From positions 34,600 through 98,599 of the forward strand of contig CAWAFE010000031.1 in NCBI GenBank assembly GCA_963781215.1: a stretch of DNA of 64,000 bases, read 5' to 3'. Under the pieces are notes generated by a model. The model did no database searches and was not told the DNA's origin. It worked only from the letters and a program-made list of their open reading frames with translations. This DNA is from AP-15 sp963781215 (GTDB lineage Bacteria > Pseudomonadota > Alphaproteobacteria > ATCC43930 > CGMCC-115725). Positions 25,835 to 34,917 of the stretch are shown here, one piece after another. A program made the position numbers and the translations under genes. The first letter of the stretch is position 1, and the number at the start of each line of letters is the position of its first letter.

Positions 25835-26848
25835 ATGCGTTTTGGAATCTTCGACCATCTCGACGACAGCGGCCGGCCGCTGACCCGGCACTTCGAGGAT
25901 CGGCTCAGGCTGATCGAGGCCTATGACCGCGCCGGGTTCTACGGCTACCACCTGGCCGAGCACCACAACACGCCATTGGGCTATGCCCCCTCGCCCGGCA
26001 TCTTTTTGTCCGCCGTGGCTCAGCGCACCCGGCAATTGCGCTTCGGGCCGATGGTGTATCTGTTGCCGCTCTACCACCCGCTGCGACTGATCGACGAGAT
26101 CTGCATGCTCGACCAGATGAGCGGCGGCCGCTTCTTGTACGGGGTCGGGCGCGGCATCTCGCCGGTCGAGGTCGGCTTCTACGGGATCGATTTCGCCAAG
26201 GGTGCTGCACAGTTCCGCGAGGCGTTCGAAGCGATTCGCATCGGCCTGACCGAGGAAGAGCTGACCTTCCACGGTGAATTTTACGATTTCGACCGCGTGC
26301 CGATCGTCATGAAGCCGGTGCAGAAACCGTTGCCGCTTTGGTACGGGCTCGGCAACCCGGCGAGCGTCGCCTGGGCGGCGGCGAACGCGGCCAATACGGT
26401 GACGCGGCGGCCGCCGGAGCAGGTCCGCGCGATCACCGACAGCTACCGAGCCGAGTGGAAGAAGCTGGGCCGATCGGAAGCGGAATTGCCGCTGCTCGGC
26501 GTCAATCGGCACATCATCATCGCCGAGACCGAAACCGAGGCGCTGGACACCGCAAGGCACGGCTATCCGGCATGGCGGCACCATATGGGGCTGCTGTGGC
26601 ACCAATTTAACGTGCCGTTTCCGCTCGAAGCCGCGTTGCCCGAGGATTGGGGCGTGCTGCAACGGAACGGCGACGCGATCGCCGGCACGCCAGCCCAGGT
26701 GCGCGATTATATCGCCACCGAGATCGCGGCCACCGGCGTCAACTACTATGTCTGCGACTTTGCCTTCGGGACGATCGGCCACGACGAGGCGATGCGCTCG
26801 ATCGAGTTGTTCACGCGGGAAGTAATGCCGGCATTTGCCGACGCCTGA
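25835..26848 (+). CDS. LLM-class flavin-dependent oxidoreductase
   Basis: A bacterial-luciferase-like FMN/F420-type monooxygenase of 337 residues. MRFGIFDHLDDSG, the strand GYHLAEHHNTPLGYAPSPG, LYHPLRLIDEICMLDQMSGG and RFLYGVGRGISP are characteristic of the family. The ATG at 25835 has a GAGGAGAGG ribosome site. It sits between the gamma-glutamyltransferase and dienelactone hydrolase genes with short gaps (34 and 14 bp), so the three probably form a catabolic operon. The substrate is not readable. Confidence 0.87.
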   Translation: MRFGIFDHLDDSGRPLTRHFEDRLRLIEAYDRAGFYGYHLAEHHNTPLGYAPSPGIFLSAVAQRTRQLRFGPMVYLLPLYHPLRLIDEICMLDQMSGGRFLYGVGRGISPVEVGFYGIDFAKGAAQFREAFEAIRIGLTEEELTFHGEFYDFDRVPIVMKPVQKPLPLWYGLGNPASVAWAAANAANTVTRRPPEQVRAITDSYRAEWKKLGRSEAELPLLGVNRHIIIAETETEALDTARHGYPAWRHHMGLLWHQFNVPFPLEAALPEDWGVLQRNGDAIAGTPAQVRDYIATEIAATGVNYYVCDFAFGTIGHDEAMRSIELFTREVMPAFADA

Positions 26849-26862
26849 AAGGAGGGTCAGAC

Positions 26863-27525
26863 ATGGGTGCGATGATCGACTTCACCCGTCCCGACGGCGG
26901 GACGACCAGGGGTTATCTGGCAGTCGCGGGGCAGGGGCGGCCCGGCATCGTCGTGATCCAGGAGTGGTGGGGACTTAACGACCAGATCTGCGGGGTTGCC
27001 GACCGCTTCGCCCGCGCCGGCTGGAACGCGCTCGCGCCCGACCTCTACAAGGGCCGCGTGACCGCGACGCCGGACGAGGCCAGCCATTTGATGGAAGGCC
27101 TAGACTTTCCTGGCGCCACGCACCAGGACCTGCGCGGTGCGGCACACCATTTGAAGGGGCAGAGCGGCAAGGTCGCGGTCATGGGCTTTTGCATGGGCGG
27201 CGCGCTGACCATCGCCGCCGCGGTGCACATCCCCGAGGTCGACGCCGCGGTCTGCTTCTACGGCATCCCGCCCAAGGATTTCGCCGATCCGGCCAAGATC
27301 GGGGTGCCGTTCCAGGGTCATTTCGCCAATAAGGACGATTGGTGCACCCCGGCCGCGGTCGATGATCTCGAAAAGCTGCTCAAGGGGGCCGGCGCCCGGC
27401 ACGAGATCTATCGCTACGACGCCGCCCACGCCTTTGCCAACGAGCGCAGCGCCGCCTACGATGTCGCCTGCGCCAACCAGGCCTGGGATCGGATGGCGGC
27501 GTTCCTGAAGGCACAGGTCGCCTGA
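26863..27525 (+). CDS. Dienelactone hydrolase family protein
   Basis: An alpha/beta hydrolase of 220 residues that opens dienelactones or similar esters. The triad is Cys110 in GFCMGG, Asp158 or 159 in NKDDWCTP, and His189 in DAAHAFAN. VVIQEWWGLNDQI at residues 30-42 is the typical early motif. The Cys nucleophile, rather than Ser, fits true dienelactone hydrolases, although no other aromatic-ring cleavage genes lie nearby. An AAGGAGGG ribosome site precedes the ATG. Confidence 0.9.
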   Translation: MGAMIDFTRPDGGTTRGYLAVAGQGRPGIVVIQEWWGLNDQICGVADRFARAGWNALAPDLYKGRVTATPDEASHLMEGLDFPGATHQDLRGAAHHLKGQSGKVAVMGFCMGGALTIAAAVHIPEVDAAVCFYGIPPKDFADPAKIGVPFQGHFANKDDWCTPAAVDDLEKLLKGAGARHEIYRYDAAHAFANERSAAYDVACANQAWDRMAAFLKAQVA

Positions 27526-27659
27526 GCATTGCGACGTCGTCTTGATGAGCCGACGGTCGACCGGCGAAGAACAGGTCTCGATGCTGCGGGGAGACGCCTC
27601 GCGTCCGGTCTTCTGAGAAGGCGCCGGCGCGCCGACGGCCCGTGAGGTTCGAAGCTGGG

Positions 27660-29975
27660 ATGAGGGCTCTTTTCCGCCGTCACACCCCGGGTATTCACGC
27701 CCGGCTGACGATGTTGACGCTCGTGACCGTGCTTCCTCTCGTGGCGCTTGCGAGCGTCGCCATCCTTCGCGCCGTCGATGCCGAACGAGCGCAAATTCAA
27801 CGCGACGTCAGGGATCGGGCGGAAAATCTGATCGACGACGTCAACCGCCAGATCAGCGCGATCCAGGCGGAGCTTCAGGTGCTTGCCGTGTCCCCGAGCC
27901 TCGATGCGGGGGATTTTTTCGCCTTCGATCGGCAGATGCGCGCCGCCCTTCACATCCGTGGCACGTCGATCGTGCTGCACGACACGAAGGGACAGCAGCT
28001 CCTCAGCACAAACAAGCCATTTGGCGAACCGCTCCCCCGCGCCACCAACACCGAGATGCACGACCGCGTCGTGGCGACCGGCGAGCCGCAGATCTCCGAT
28101 CTGATCATGGGCGCGGTTCTCCGCCGGCCGATCCTGGTGGTGGGGGTTCCGGTCTTTCGCGACGGGCGGGTCGTCTATGTGCTGGCGATGGGGATCGGAC
28201 CGGAGATCCTCGGCAGCCTGCTGCGGGAGCAGGGTTTGTCGCCCGATTGGATCGTTGGGATATTCGATCGCAAGGGCGTCATCGTGGCGCGCAGTCGCGA
28301 GCTCGATCGTTTTTTCGGCAAGCCGGTGGGTCCGACCTTGCAGGAAGCCATGGCGGGGTCGATCGCGAGCTGGTTCCCCAGTGTCACCAGCGAGGGCGTC
28401 CCCGTCTACGCGACATACCGGCGATCGTCGATCAGCGGGTGGACCGCGGCGATCGGCGTGCCGAGGGAATTTGTCGACGGACCTCTTCGCCGGGCCCGTT
28501 TGGTCGCCTTCGGTGGCGGCGCGGCAGTGCTCGCCTTGAGCCTGGGTCTCGCTCGCTGGATGGCTCGGGCGATCCGCAGGCCCGTCGAGGCGCTGACGGC
28601 GGCCACCAAGGCTTTGGGCGACGGCGAGCCGATCGGTCCGTTGCGCGGCGGCGTCCGCGAGCTGGACGAGGTCGGCGATGCGCTGCGCGCCACCGCCATC
28701 GTGTTGGCGCGCAATCGGGAACAGCTCGAGAGCATGGTGAGCGCGCGCACCGCGCAGCTCGCCGCGGCCAATGAGCGGTTGCGGGCGGAAATCGAGACGC
28801 GCGAGCAGGTTCAATCGGCGCTGCTGCAGGCTCAAAAGATGGAGGCAATGGGGCAGCTCACGGGCGGCGTCGCGCATGATTTCAACAATCTGCTGACCGT
28901 CATTTCCGGTTCGCTGGCGCTGCTCGAAACGCGCCTATCGGACGAGGATGGCTTGCGCCTGCTGCGTACGGCGCTGCAAGGCGCAGCACGCGGTGCACAA
29001 CTTACCCAATCGCTGCTCGCCTTTGCGCGCAAGCAGCGGCTCGACCCGATCTCCGCTGACCTCAACGACGTCATCGTCGAAATGACCGAAATGCTGCGCC
29101 GGTCCATTGGTCGCGGCGTCGAGATCCGACACGCTCTGGCCGCCGGGCTTTGGCCGGTGCTGATCGATGTCGGTCAAATCCAGACGGCGCTTCTCAACAT
29201 CGCGATCAACGCGCGCGACGCCATGCCCGAGGGCGGTACGGTTCTGATCAAAACGGCGAACATCGGTGCGAATGGCGGCGAATTGCCGAAAGAGGTGGCG
29301 GACCAGGATTGTGTGCTGGTTGCAGTGAGCGACACTGGAGCCGGGATGACCTCGGAAGTCCTGGAGCGCGCGTTCGAGCCCTTCTTCACGACCAAGGAAG
29401 TCGGCAAGGGGACGGGATTGGGGCTGTCGATGGTGTTCGGGGTCGTCAGCCAATCCGGCGGCGCGGTCCGGATCCGCAGCCGGCCGGGCGAGGGGACCAC
29501 CGTGCAGATCTACCTGCCCCGGGCCATGACGGCCGCGACGCCGGAGCGATCCGAAAAAATGCCGGCGCCGACAGGGGGCGGAGGCCGCATTTTGGTCGTT
29601 GATGACGATTCTGATGTCCGCGGGGTGATCGGGCAGGATCTACGGGATCTCGGCTACAGCGTTACGGAGGCCGACAGCGGCGAGGCCGCGTTGGCCATCC
29701 TCGACCGGGACGGTCGATACGACCTGATGGTGATCGACCTGTCGATGCCCGGATTATCGGGGCCGGACACCGCCCGTTTGGCGCGCCGCGCCCGGCCCAA
29801 CCTCAAAGTGCTGTTCGCCAGTGGCCACCCGGAGACGACCCGCGTGGCGGCGAACCTTGCCAACGAGGTGCTGCTCAGGAAGCCGTTCAAGCGGGAAACT
29901 CTGGCCCACGCGGTTCGGGTAGCGCTCCAGCAGGTCTCTCAACCCGAACCGGACAACGCCGTGCCGCTGTCATAG
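27660..29975 (+). CDS. Hybrid sensor histidine kinase with C-terminal receiver domain
   Basis: A 771-residue inner-membrane kinase. TM1 is near residues 15-40 (LTMLTLVTVLPLVALASVAI), followed by a double-Cache-type periplasmic sensor, TM2 near 285-305 (VAFGGGAAVLALSLGLA) and HAMP. The HisKA phosphoacceptor is His406 in GGVAHDFNNLL, and the ATPase domain has NARDAMPEGG, DTGAGM and GKGTGLGLSM. The receiver domain follows, with Asp693 in VIDLSMPGLSG. This is the HWE-unlike NtrB-type family with attached REC, so signals pass to an outside phosphotransfer partner not present here. A GTG at 27642 is an alternative start. Confidence 0.88.
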   Translation: MRALFRRHTPGIHARLTMLTLVTVLPLVALASVAILRAVDAERAQIQRDVRDRAENLIDDVNRQISAIQAELQVLAVSPSLDAGDFFAFDRQMRAALHIRGTSIVLHDTKGQQLLSTNKPFGEPLPRATNTEMHDRVVATGEPQISDLIMGAVLRRPILVVGVPVFRDGRVVYVLAMGIGPEILGSLLREQGLSPDWIVGIFDRKGVIVARSRELDRFFGKPVGPTLQEAMAGSIASWFPSVTSEGVPVYATYRRSSISGWTAAIGVPREFVDGPLRRARLVAFGGGAAVLALSLGLARWMARAIRRPVEALTAATKALGDGEPIGPLRGGVRELDEVGDALRATAIVLARNREQLESMVSARTAQLAAANERLRAEIETREQVQSALLQAQKMEAMGQLTGGVAHDFNNLLTVISGSLALLETRLSDEDGLRLLRTALQGAARGAQLTQSLLAFARKQRLDPISADLNDVIVEMTEMLRRSIGRGVEIRHALAAGLWPVLIDVGQIQTALLNIAINARDAMPEGGTVLIKTANIGANGGELPKEVADQDCVLVAVSDTGAGMTSEVLERAFEPFFTTKEVGKGTGLGLSMVFGVVSQSGGAVRIRSRPGEGTTVQIYLPRAMTAATPERSEKMPAPTGGGGRILVVDDDSDVRGVIGQDLRDLGYSVTEADSGEAALAILDRDGRYDLMVIDLSMPGLSGPDTARLARRARPNLKVLFASGHPETTRVAANLANEVLLRKPFKRETLAHAVRVALQQVSQPEPDNAVPLS

Positions 29976-30312
29976 GATCGGCTGCGATCGGCGGGCAGGG
30001 CTTATCTCGCCGGCGACGCCGGCCCATAGGGCAGATTTCGCAGTACGAAGTCGGCGAGATATGCTTCACCGTTATCGTGTCCCGCGAAGGGGCGGGGCTG
30101 TCGGGAAAATCCGGCTGGGCGTCCGTCGGGCGCGATCGACGTCGCGTTGAACCATGTCAGAATCGTCTTGGCCGGGCTTGTGCCGTGGGCATCCCATGCC
30201 TTCCAGCGCCCGAGACAAAGACGTGGATTCCCGCGAACGAGTTTCGAATCCGGCGCCGCGGCGCGGTCCAAATCTGATCGGAACGCGCTGGTAACAATCG
30301 GTGGAGCCTCAT
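29976..30312. other. Gap between histidine kinase and GT22 gene
   Basis: No gene is confidently seen. A minus-strand frame of 105 codons (30002-30319) has a plausible-looking end (FAGHDNGEAYLADFVLRNLP), but its first half is read out of a repeat element (30152-30245). I could not connect it to a family. It may be the 3' remnant of a lost gene. Confidence 0.4.
30152..30245. repeat. Degenerate palindromic repeat element upstream of the GT22 gene
   Basis: The segment runs from GTCTTGGCCGGGCTTGTGCC through CAGCGCCCGAGACAAAGACG to GTGGATTCCCGCGAACGAG. This order, with facing GC-rich arms around a conserved GACAAAGACGTGGAT core, is typical of dispersed intergenic repeats in Bradyrhizobium-like genomes. 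The identification rests on remembered pattern only. It is decayed and not perfectly palindromic. Confidence 0.5.
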
Positions 30313-31905
30313 ATGGCAAGTCGTTACGTGAACACTACGGCAAAGCGCCGTGGCAGTGCCGAGCCCCTGGCGCCGCGCCGACAGTGGCCGGTGACGACGG
30401 ACGCGATCCTCGGGACCATAGTATTCGTCGTCGCCTTTGCCGCACGCCTGTTGCCGGTATTTGTCTTTCCCGGCATCAACCACCCGGACGAGGTGTTTCA
30501 GACGGTCGAGCAGGCGCATCGGCTGGTTTACGGCGTCGGCCTCGTGCCGTGGGAATTCGTTTACGGCACCAGATCCTGGATATTGCCGGGCGTGCTCGGC
30601 GGATTGATGGCCTTGGCCCGGCTACTGGGCGATGGGCCGAACTACTATATGCCGGTAATCGGGGCGGCGCTTGCAGCGTTTGGCGCCGGCACCGCGTTGT
30701 GCGCGTTTCTGTGGGGAAGGAGGATATTCGGAACCTCTGGCGCGGTGATCGCCGGGGCCTTCACAGCAATTTGGATCGACAATATCTATTTCGGCCCGCG
30801 CACGCTCAGCGATTCCGTGGCGGCTCACTTACTCGTGATCGGTCTCTATGCGAGTATGCCCGAGAACCCCGTCGCCGCCAGCCGGCGGCGTGCCGCGGCA
30901 GCAGGCGCGCTGCTGTTGTCGGCTGGGTTGCTGCGGGTTCAGCTAATGCCGGCGATCGCCGTGGTCGGAGTCTGGGCATTATTCGCCGGCTTGCGACGGC
31001 GGCGCATCGTGTTTATTGCGGGCGGCCTGCTGGCGGTGCTCGTTTATGGCGGCGTCGATGCGATTTCGTGGGGTTATCCCTTCGAATCGCTGTGGCGCAA
31101 CCTCGTCGCCAACCTGTATTACGATGCGCAGAGCGTCTTCGGTGTTCTGCCCTCATATTGGTATGTTGCGATAATCATCGAATATTGGACCGGGCTCGGC
31201 GCGCTCGTGCTCATATTGTGCCTGATTGGAGCCGTGCGGCTGCCGCAGCCGTTCGTCGCCGCGGCGGTGATATGGCTCAGCCTGTCGCTGATTGGGCACA
31301 AGGAGTTCCGTTTTATTTACCCGGCCGTGCTGCTGGCGCTTATCGTCGCCGGGATCGGGCTGGCGCAGGTCGCGTCCTGGGTCGCCGAAGCCTTGATCAG
31401 CCATGGGTTCACCCGGCGTGGCGCGGTCCTGGCGACGGTGAGCACGGCGGTCGGCTTCGTGGTGCTAGTCCAGCTCGGGTTCGCTGATGGGTCCGACGCC
31501 TATCACGAATTGTGGGCGCGCGGCCGAGATATGCTGCTGGCATCGCGGTATGTGGCGCGGATGGGATCGGTGTGCGGCATTGGGGTGCTCGACCACGATT
31601 GGTTCAGGACCGGCGGCTATGCGGTGTTACATCACGCTGTGCCGCTGTACTGGGCGACGTCGATCAACCCGCTCGATCCCGACTCCACGGCCTTCAACAC
31701 CGTGATTTACGATCGTGGAAAAGCCACGGGCCCAGGTTATACGGAGCGCGCCTGCTTTGGCACTTCGTGCATCGCCCAGCGTCCGGGGCTTTGCACGCCA
31801 GTGCCGATGAGCGTCATCAGCGCACCCGCCGGTCCCTCTCGGCGACTGGATGCCAGCGAGCGCTCGTTGACCCCGGGGCCGTTATGCTGCCCGCAGGTGT
31901 CCTGA
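30313..31905 (+). CDS. GT22-type (ALG9/PIG-B-like) membrane mannosyltransferase
   Basis: A 530-residue multi-pass glycosyltransferase. The first lumen/periplasm-side loop has the metal/donor motif HPDEVFQ (57-63). The GT22 hallmark HKEFRF is at 329-334, between membrane helices. Eight or more hydrophobic helices are visible. GT22 enzymes use polyprenyl-phosphate-linked sugar, usually mannose, to extend glycolipids or glycoproteins on the outer face of the membrane. The ATG at 30313 follows GGTGGAG. Few bacterial members have a known acceptor. It stands alone, next to a decayed PEP-CTERM gene. Confidence 0.82.
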   Translation: MASRYVNTTAKRRGSAEPLAPRRQWPVTTDAILGTIVFVVAFAARLLPVFVFPGINHPDEVFQTVEQAHRLVYGVGLVPWEFVYGTRSWILPGVLGGLMALARLLGDGPNYYMPVIGAALAAFGAGTALCAFLWGRRIFGTSGAVIAGAFTAIWIDNIYFGPRTLSDSVAAHLLVIGLYASMPENPVAASRRRAAAAGALLLSAGLLRVQLMPAIAVVGVWALFAGLRRRRIVFIAGGLLAVLVYGGVDAISWGYPFESLWRNLVANLYYDAQSVFGVLPSYWYVAIIIEYWTGLGALVLILCLIGAVRLPQPFVAAAVIWLSLSLIGHKEFRFIYPAVLLALIVAGIGLAQVASWVAEALISHGFTRRGAVLATVSTAVGFVVLVQLGFADGSDAYHELWARGRDMLLASRYVARMGSVCGIGVLDHDWFRTGGYAVLHHAVPLYWATSINPLDPDSTAFNTVIYDRGKATGPGYTERACFGTSCIAQRPGLCTPVPMSVISAPAGPSRRLDASERSLTPGPLCCPQVS

Positions 31906-32394
31906 CGGGGTTCGGTTTCCCAACTGGGATGAAGCTCGTAGTGACGCGGGATGCGCGTCCGACACCGTGGTTTTGGGGGTCAACGGCGCCGCCCGGTTTC
32001 GTTTCTAACGGCTGGGCTGGCTGTCGCTTGCAGCACTGCCTTCTCGATCGACACTACAATACGTGTCGGCCGCTTCTGCTACCTGACGCTCGTTCCCGCG
32101 GCGCTCGGCTGAAGCGCCTGCAGATGGGTGCTCGCGGCGCAATCGTCATACCCCACTAGCATCAACGATGTGTCGTTCGCACCCTGTGCGAGCGACGACT
32201 GTTTTCGCGTACGGTCTTGCCCCAAATGCCGATGCCTTAATGAGCGCCGCCGACGTGTGGCGTTCGTAAGAACAAAATATGCCGGATCGAAGACGAGCAT
32301 ATAGAAGGCGGCGCCGATAGCCGCGCGGAGCCGGTGCGGTCATCGCCGGCGCCACTTCAAGGGGGTTGGAACAGTGATGGCAAAATCCGAACAA
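31906..32394. other. Gene-free region after the GT22 gene
   Basis: None of the frames here carries a recognisable product or a good ribosome site. The composition is less GC-rich than the surrounding genes. I see no RNA gene or mobile element. Confidence 0.45.
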
Positions 32395-32422
32395 CAAAGC
32401 GGCGCCCGAGGGCGCCGCTTTG
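32395..32422 (-). terminator. Rho-independent-type hairpin after the PEP-CTERM pseudogene
   Basis: A perfect 12-bp stem (CAAAGCGGCGCC / GGCGCCGCTTTG) encloses a CGAG loop. On the minus strand it is followed by TTGTTCGG and lies 22 bp after the PEP-CTERM stop. The stem is symmetric, so it may also act on plus-strand transcripts. Confidence 0.75.
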
Positions 32423-32444
32423 CTCGCCAGCAGCGAGGTTCTGT

Positions 32445-33311
32445 CTACCCGGCCTTGCGGCGGCGCCTGCGAGCTATGCCAGAGCCGATCAGAGCCGAGC
32501 CGAGCAAGGCGAGCGATGCCGGCTCCGGGTGTGGTGAAACTGGGGAGAGACGTTGCTGAAAGCAAAGATCAGGTCGTTGAAATCCCAGTCAGTTTGCTTG
32601 GAAATCCGGAATATTGTTGAGCCGATCTTCAAACCCGACCAACAGCTCAATGCGATGGATTATTGTCGGATAGCGTTGCAATGGCTGCTGACAACCGCGG
32701 CGCTGAGGACAACCTGCGGTCCGACTGGCGAGGGTACAATCCGATCGGAGTGCCGGGATCGTCGCAGAAACAGGCTGGCGGACGCGGTCGTAACGGGGCC
32801 TGTTCCCGTGGTCAATTGAGCGTAGGCAGTCGGCATCCCGTCCGCCGCAGTCGTCGGGTCGGCATCAGGTAGCCTTGCTGGCCGCCGCACCGCCTGGATG
32901 CCGCCGGTGTCGCAGTGGCTCGCGTTAGTGAACCCCGTCGGCCCGCCATTAACGGCGTTGGCGAACGCATTCGAGGTAAAGTCATTGAAAATGAACCCTA
33001 GCGTTTGATTCACGCCGTGGTCAGAGAAACGCTGCCGCCTAAAGGTGTCGTCTTGTTGTTTATAATGGGGTTAGCGGGTGCTCCGTTAAAGAGCAGGGTG
33101 TCTGTGTCAAGAGGCACTTTGGAAAGCAAATACAACTTGGACGGTCGTACTGGTCGCCGTGAGAGGACAGGCGGCAGTTGCACCGGCGCTAAAAGCTGGC
33201 GGTAGAATAGTCGCCGTATTGCCGCAGGGGCTGCCTGAGAAGCATGACCGCTAGAACTATTCCCGCCGCGGTGCGGCTCCAAAGAGCCACTTCGTGGTCC
33301 GAGCTTCTCAT
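32445..33311 (-). pseudogene. Decayed PEP-CTERM sorting-domain protein
   Basis: An ATG at 33311, with AGGAGCGTCC upstream, opens a signal-peptide-like start (MRSSDHEVALWSRTAAGIVL). The reading frame must then be changed several times to follow a continuous protein: FSAGATAACPLTATSTTVQ, LDTDTLLFNGAPANPI, GVNQTLGFIFNDFTSNAF, then ELLVGFEDRLNNIPDFQAN and DWDFNDLIFAFSNV. The last frame ends in a textbook sorting tail: PEPASLALLGSA, a hydrophobic stretch, then RRRRR, with the stop at 32445. The FEDxxN...D-DFNDLIF part matches the Ca-binding-like DUF4114 region common in PEP-CTERM proteins. At least four frame changes make real decay likely. Exosortase, which processes such tails, is not in this window. 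Confidence 0.8.
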
Positions 33312-33672
33312 ATTAGGACGCTCCTGGTTATGCGGATCCTGAACAATATGATTAGCAAGTTTCGTGCCAACCGACCGGTTAAATATACTCGTTATATCAA
33401 TGGCGTATGGTCATTCAGCGGCAAGCACCTTATCGAGTGCACGATGTAAAATTTGCCGACATCATGACGGTAAGCCGCAAGTCCCATCAGCTTCAGCCAC
33501 GAAATCCGTTGATCATGGTCAATGAAACCCTTGCATGGCATGTGGTTCGTCGCCATGAATATCGGTTTTCGTAATTGACACCGCCATACATCTCTGACCA
33601 AAGCATGTAAGATTTTCCGAGAAGCCCTTACAAGGGGATCGTACCCGGGCGAGCGGATCCGAGGTCTCAGCG
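33312..33672. other. Gene-free region, AT-richer
   Basis: This gap separates the 3' end of the DUF5996-cupin gene from the PEP-CTERM gene start and should contain the latter's old promoter. No coding, RNA or repeat feature is supported. Confidence 0.4.
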
Positions 33673-34902
33673 CTAACGAGTAGAAGACAGCGAGCCAAAC
33701 GGTGGGCGGTCCGGGTCGGTCCAATCGACGCGATGGCGGCGGTGCGGGGCGATATCGACCCAGTCGCCAGGGGCAAGGAGGCGGGGCTCGGCCTCGTCGG
33801 CAAAGCGCAGCCGCGCCGCGCCGGCGAGCAGCAGCACCCACTCGCCCTCCTCCTGGTCGTACCAAAAGCCAGGCGGGCTCGCTTGGCCCTGCGAGACGAT
33901 GCGCTCGATGCGCAGCCCGGGCCGGGCCAGCAGCGCCGTAACGGCTTCGCCGAACCGCGCATCGGGCAGCGGGAAAAGCAGGTTCACGGCGCCGCGCCGC
34001 GGCTCGAGCTCGGCACGGTCCCATTGGGCCAGATTTGCCGCCGCCTCGTAGGTCGACTGGAGAAAGTCGAGCAACATCTCGTCCGGGTCTGCAGCCTGCC
34101 GCACCGCGTCGTAGGGCAGCACGAACTCGCCGAGCTCACGGGCGTAACGGGCGGCTTTCGGGCGAACCGGCGCCTCGGCAAAGCCGGCCGGCGGCGGATA
34201 GGCGTAGGAATAGAAGATCGGCTGCTCCATCCCCGGGCCGCCCGGCCAGAAGCCGCAGCTGCTGACCTCGTGCGAATAGGCTTCGCGGGTGATTCGGTCG
34301 GCCATGTTGGGCGCGCCCGGATGCGGCGGCGCACGCCGGCCGGAAAAGCGGGTCGCTGCTAGATCGAAGCTGCCCCAGAAGAAATGCACCGGGCTCGCCT
34401 TGCCGATAAAGCGCCCGCGGAATGCGGTCAGGACTCGGTCGGCCTGAACCAGCACGCGCCAGAAGCGATTGGCGTACTCCGGGTCGTAGGAGCGATGGAT
34501 GCGGTCGTCCTCGAACGGGATCGGGTCGGGAATCTCGACCGGAGTGGTCCAGATGCCGATGTCGAGGCCGAGGGCGCGCAGGCGCTGCATGATCTCGGCG
34601 TGAAAATCGGCGACGGTGCGAGGCCGCAACTCGAGCTCACTGACCGCACCGTCGCTGGTCCGGACCGCCAGCAAATGGTCGATGAAGTCGAAATCGATCT
34701 GGAAGGTCCGCGTGCCGAAGGGGATCGGCGAGGTCGTGAGCCCGCGGCTCGTCACATAGAGCGGGACCTGCCACCAGTGGTTGATCGGCGGTGCCTGCGC
34801 CAACCGGATCTTACCGACGACTTGGGTCCACAGATGCAGCGTCGCACAGGTGTCGCGCCAATCGCCCAGCGGCAGGCTCGGCCAATCTCTATCGCGCGTC
34901 AT
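33673..34902 (-). CDS. DUF5996 family protein joined to a cupin domain
   Basis: Residues 1 to about 305 match the uncharacterised DUF5996 family (WPSLPLGDWRDTCATLHLWT, QVPLYVTSRGLTTSPIP, HFFWGSFDLAATRFSGR). From about 310 a small cupin follows (RPGLRIERIVSQGQASPPG, EGEWVLLLAGAARLRF, RLLAPGDWVDIAPHRRHRV) that is normally a separate protein of about 110 residues. A GTG before NLLFPLPD could be its own start, so the fusion may reflect a lost frame change just upstream. The C-terminus looks frameshifted near 33710: the neighbouring frame reads PTVWLAVFYS, the expected cupin end. A GGAGGAGC ribosome site precedes the ATG at 34902. It lies 15 bp after glpK in the same direction. Confidence 0.78.
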   Translation of the reverse strand: MTRDRDWPSLPLGDWRDTCATLHLWTQVVGKIRLAQAPPINHWWQVPLYVTSRGLTTSPIPFGTRTFQIDFDFIDHLLAVRTSDGAVSELELRPRTVADFHAEIMQRLRALGLDIGIWTTPVEIPDPIPFEDDRIHRSYDPEYANRFWRVLVQADRVLTAFRGRFIGKASPVHFFWGSFDLAATRFSGRRAPPHPGAPNMADRITREAYSHEVSSCGFWPGGPGMEQPIFYSYAYPPPAGFAEAPVRPKAARYARELGEFVLPYDAVRQAADPDEMLLDFLQSTYEAAANLAQWDRAELEPRRGAVNLLFPLPDARFGEAVTALLARPGLRIERIVSQGQASPPGFWYDQEEGEWVLLLAGAARLRFADEAEPRLLAPGDWVDIAPHRRHRVDWTDPDRPPFGSLSSTR

Positions 34903-34917
34903 TGGCTCCTCCGCAAA

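Noticed and set aside
30230..30250. TTTCGAATCC resembling a tRNA T-arm
   Set aside because: No matching acceptor stem, anticodon loop or D-arm around it.
30002..30319. 105-codon minus-strand frame before the GT22 gene
   Set aside because: Half of it reads through a repeat element and its other half matches no family I know.
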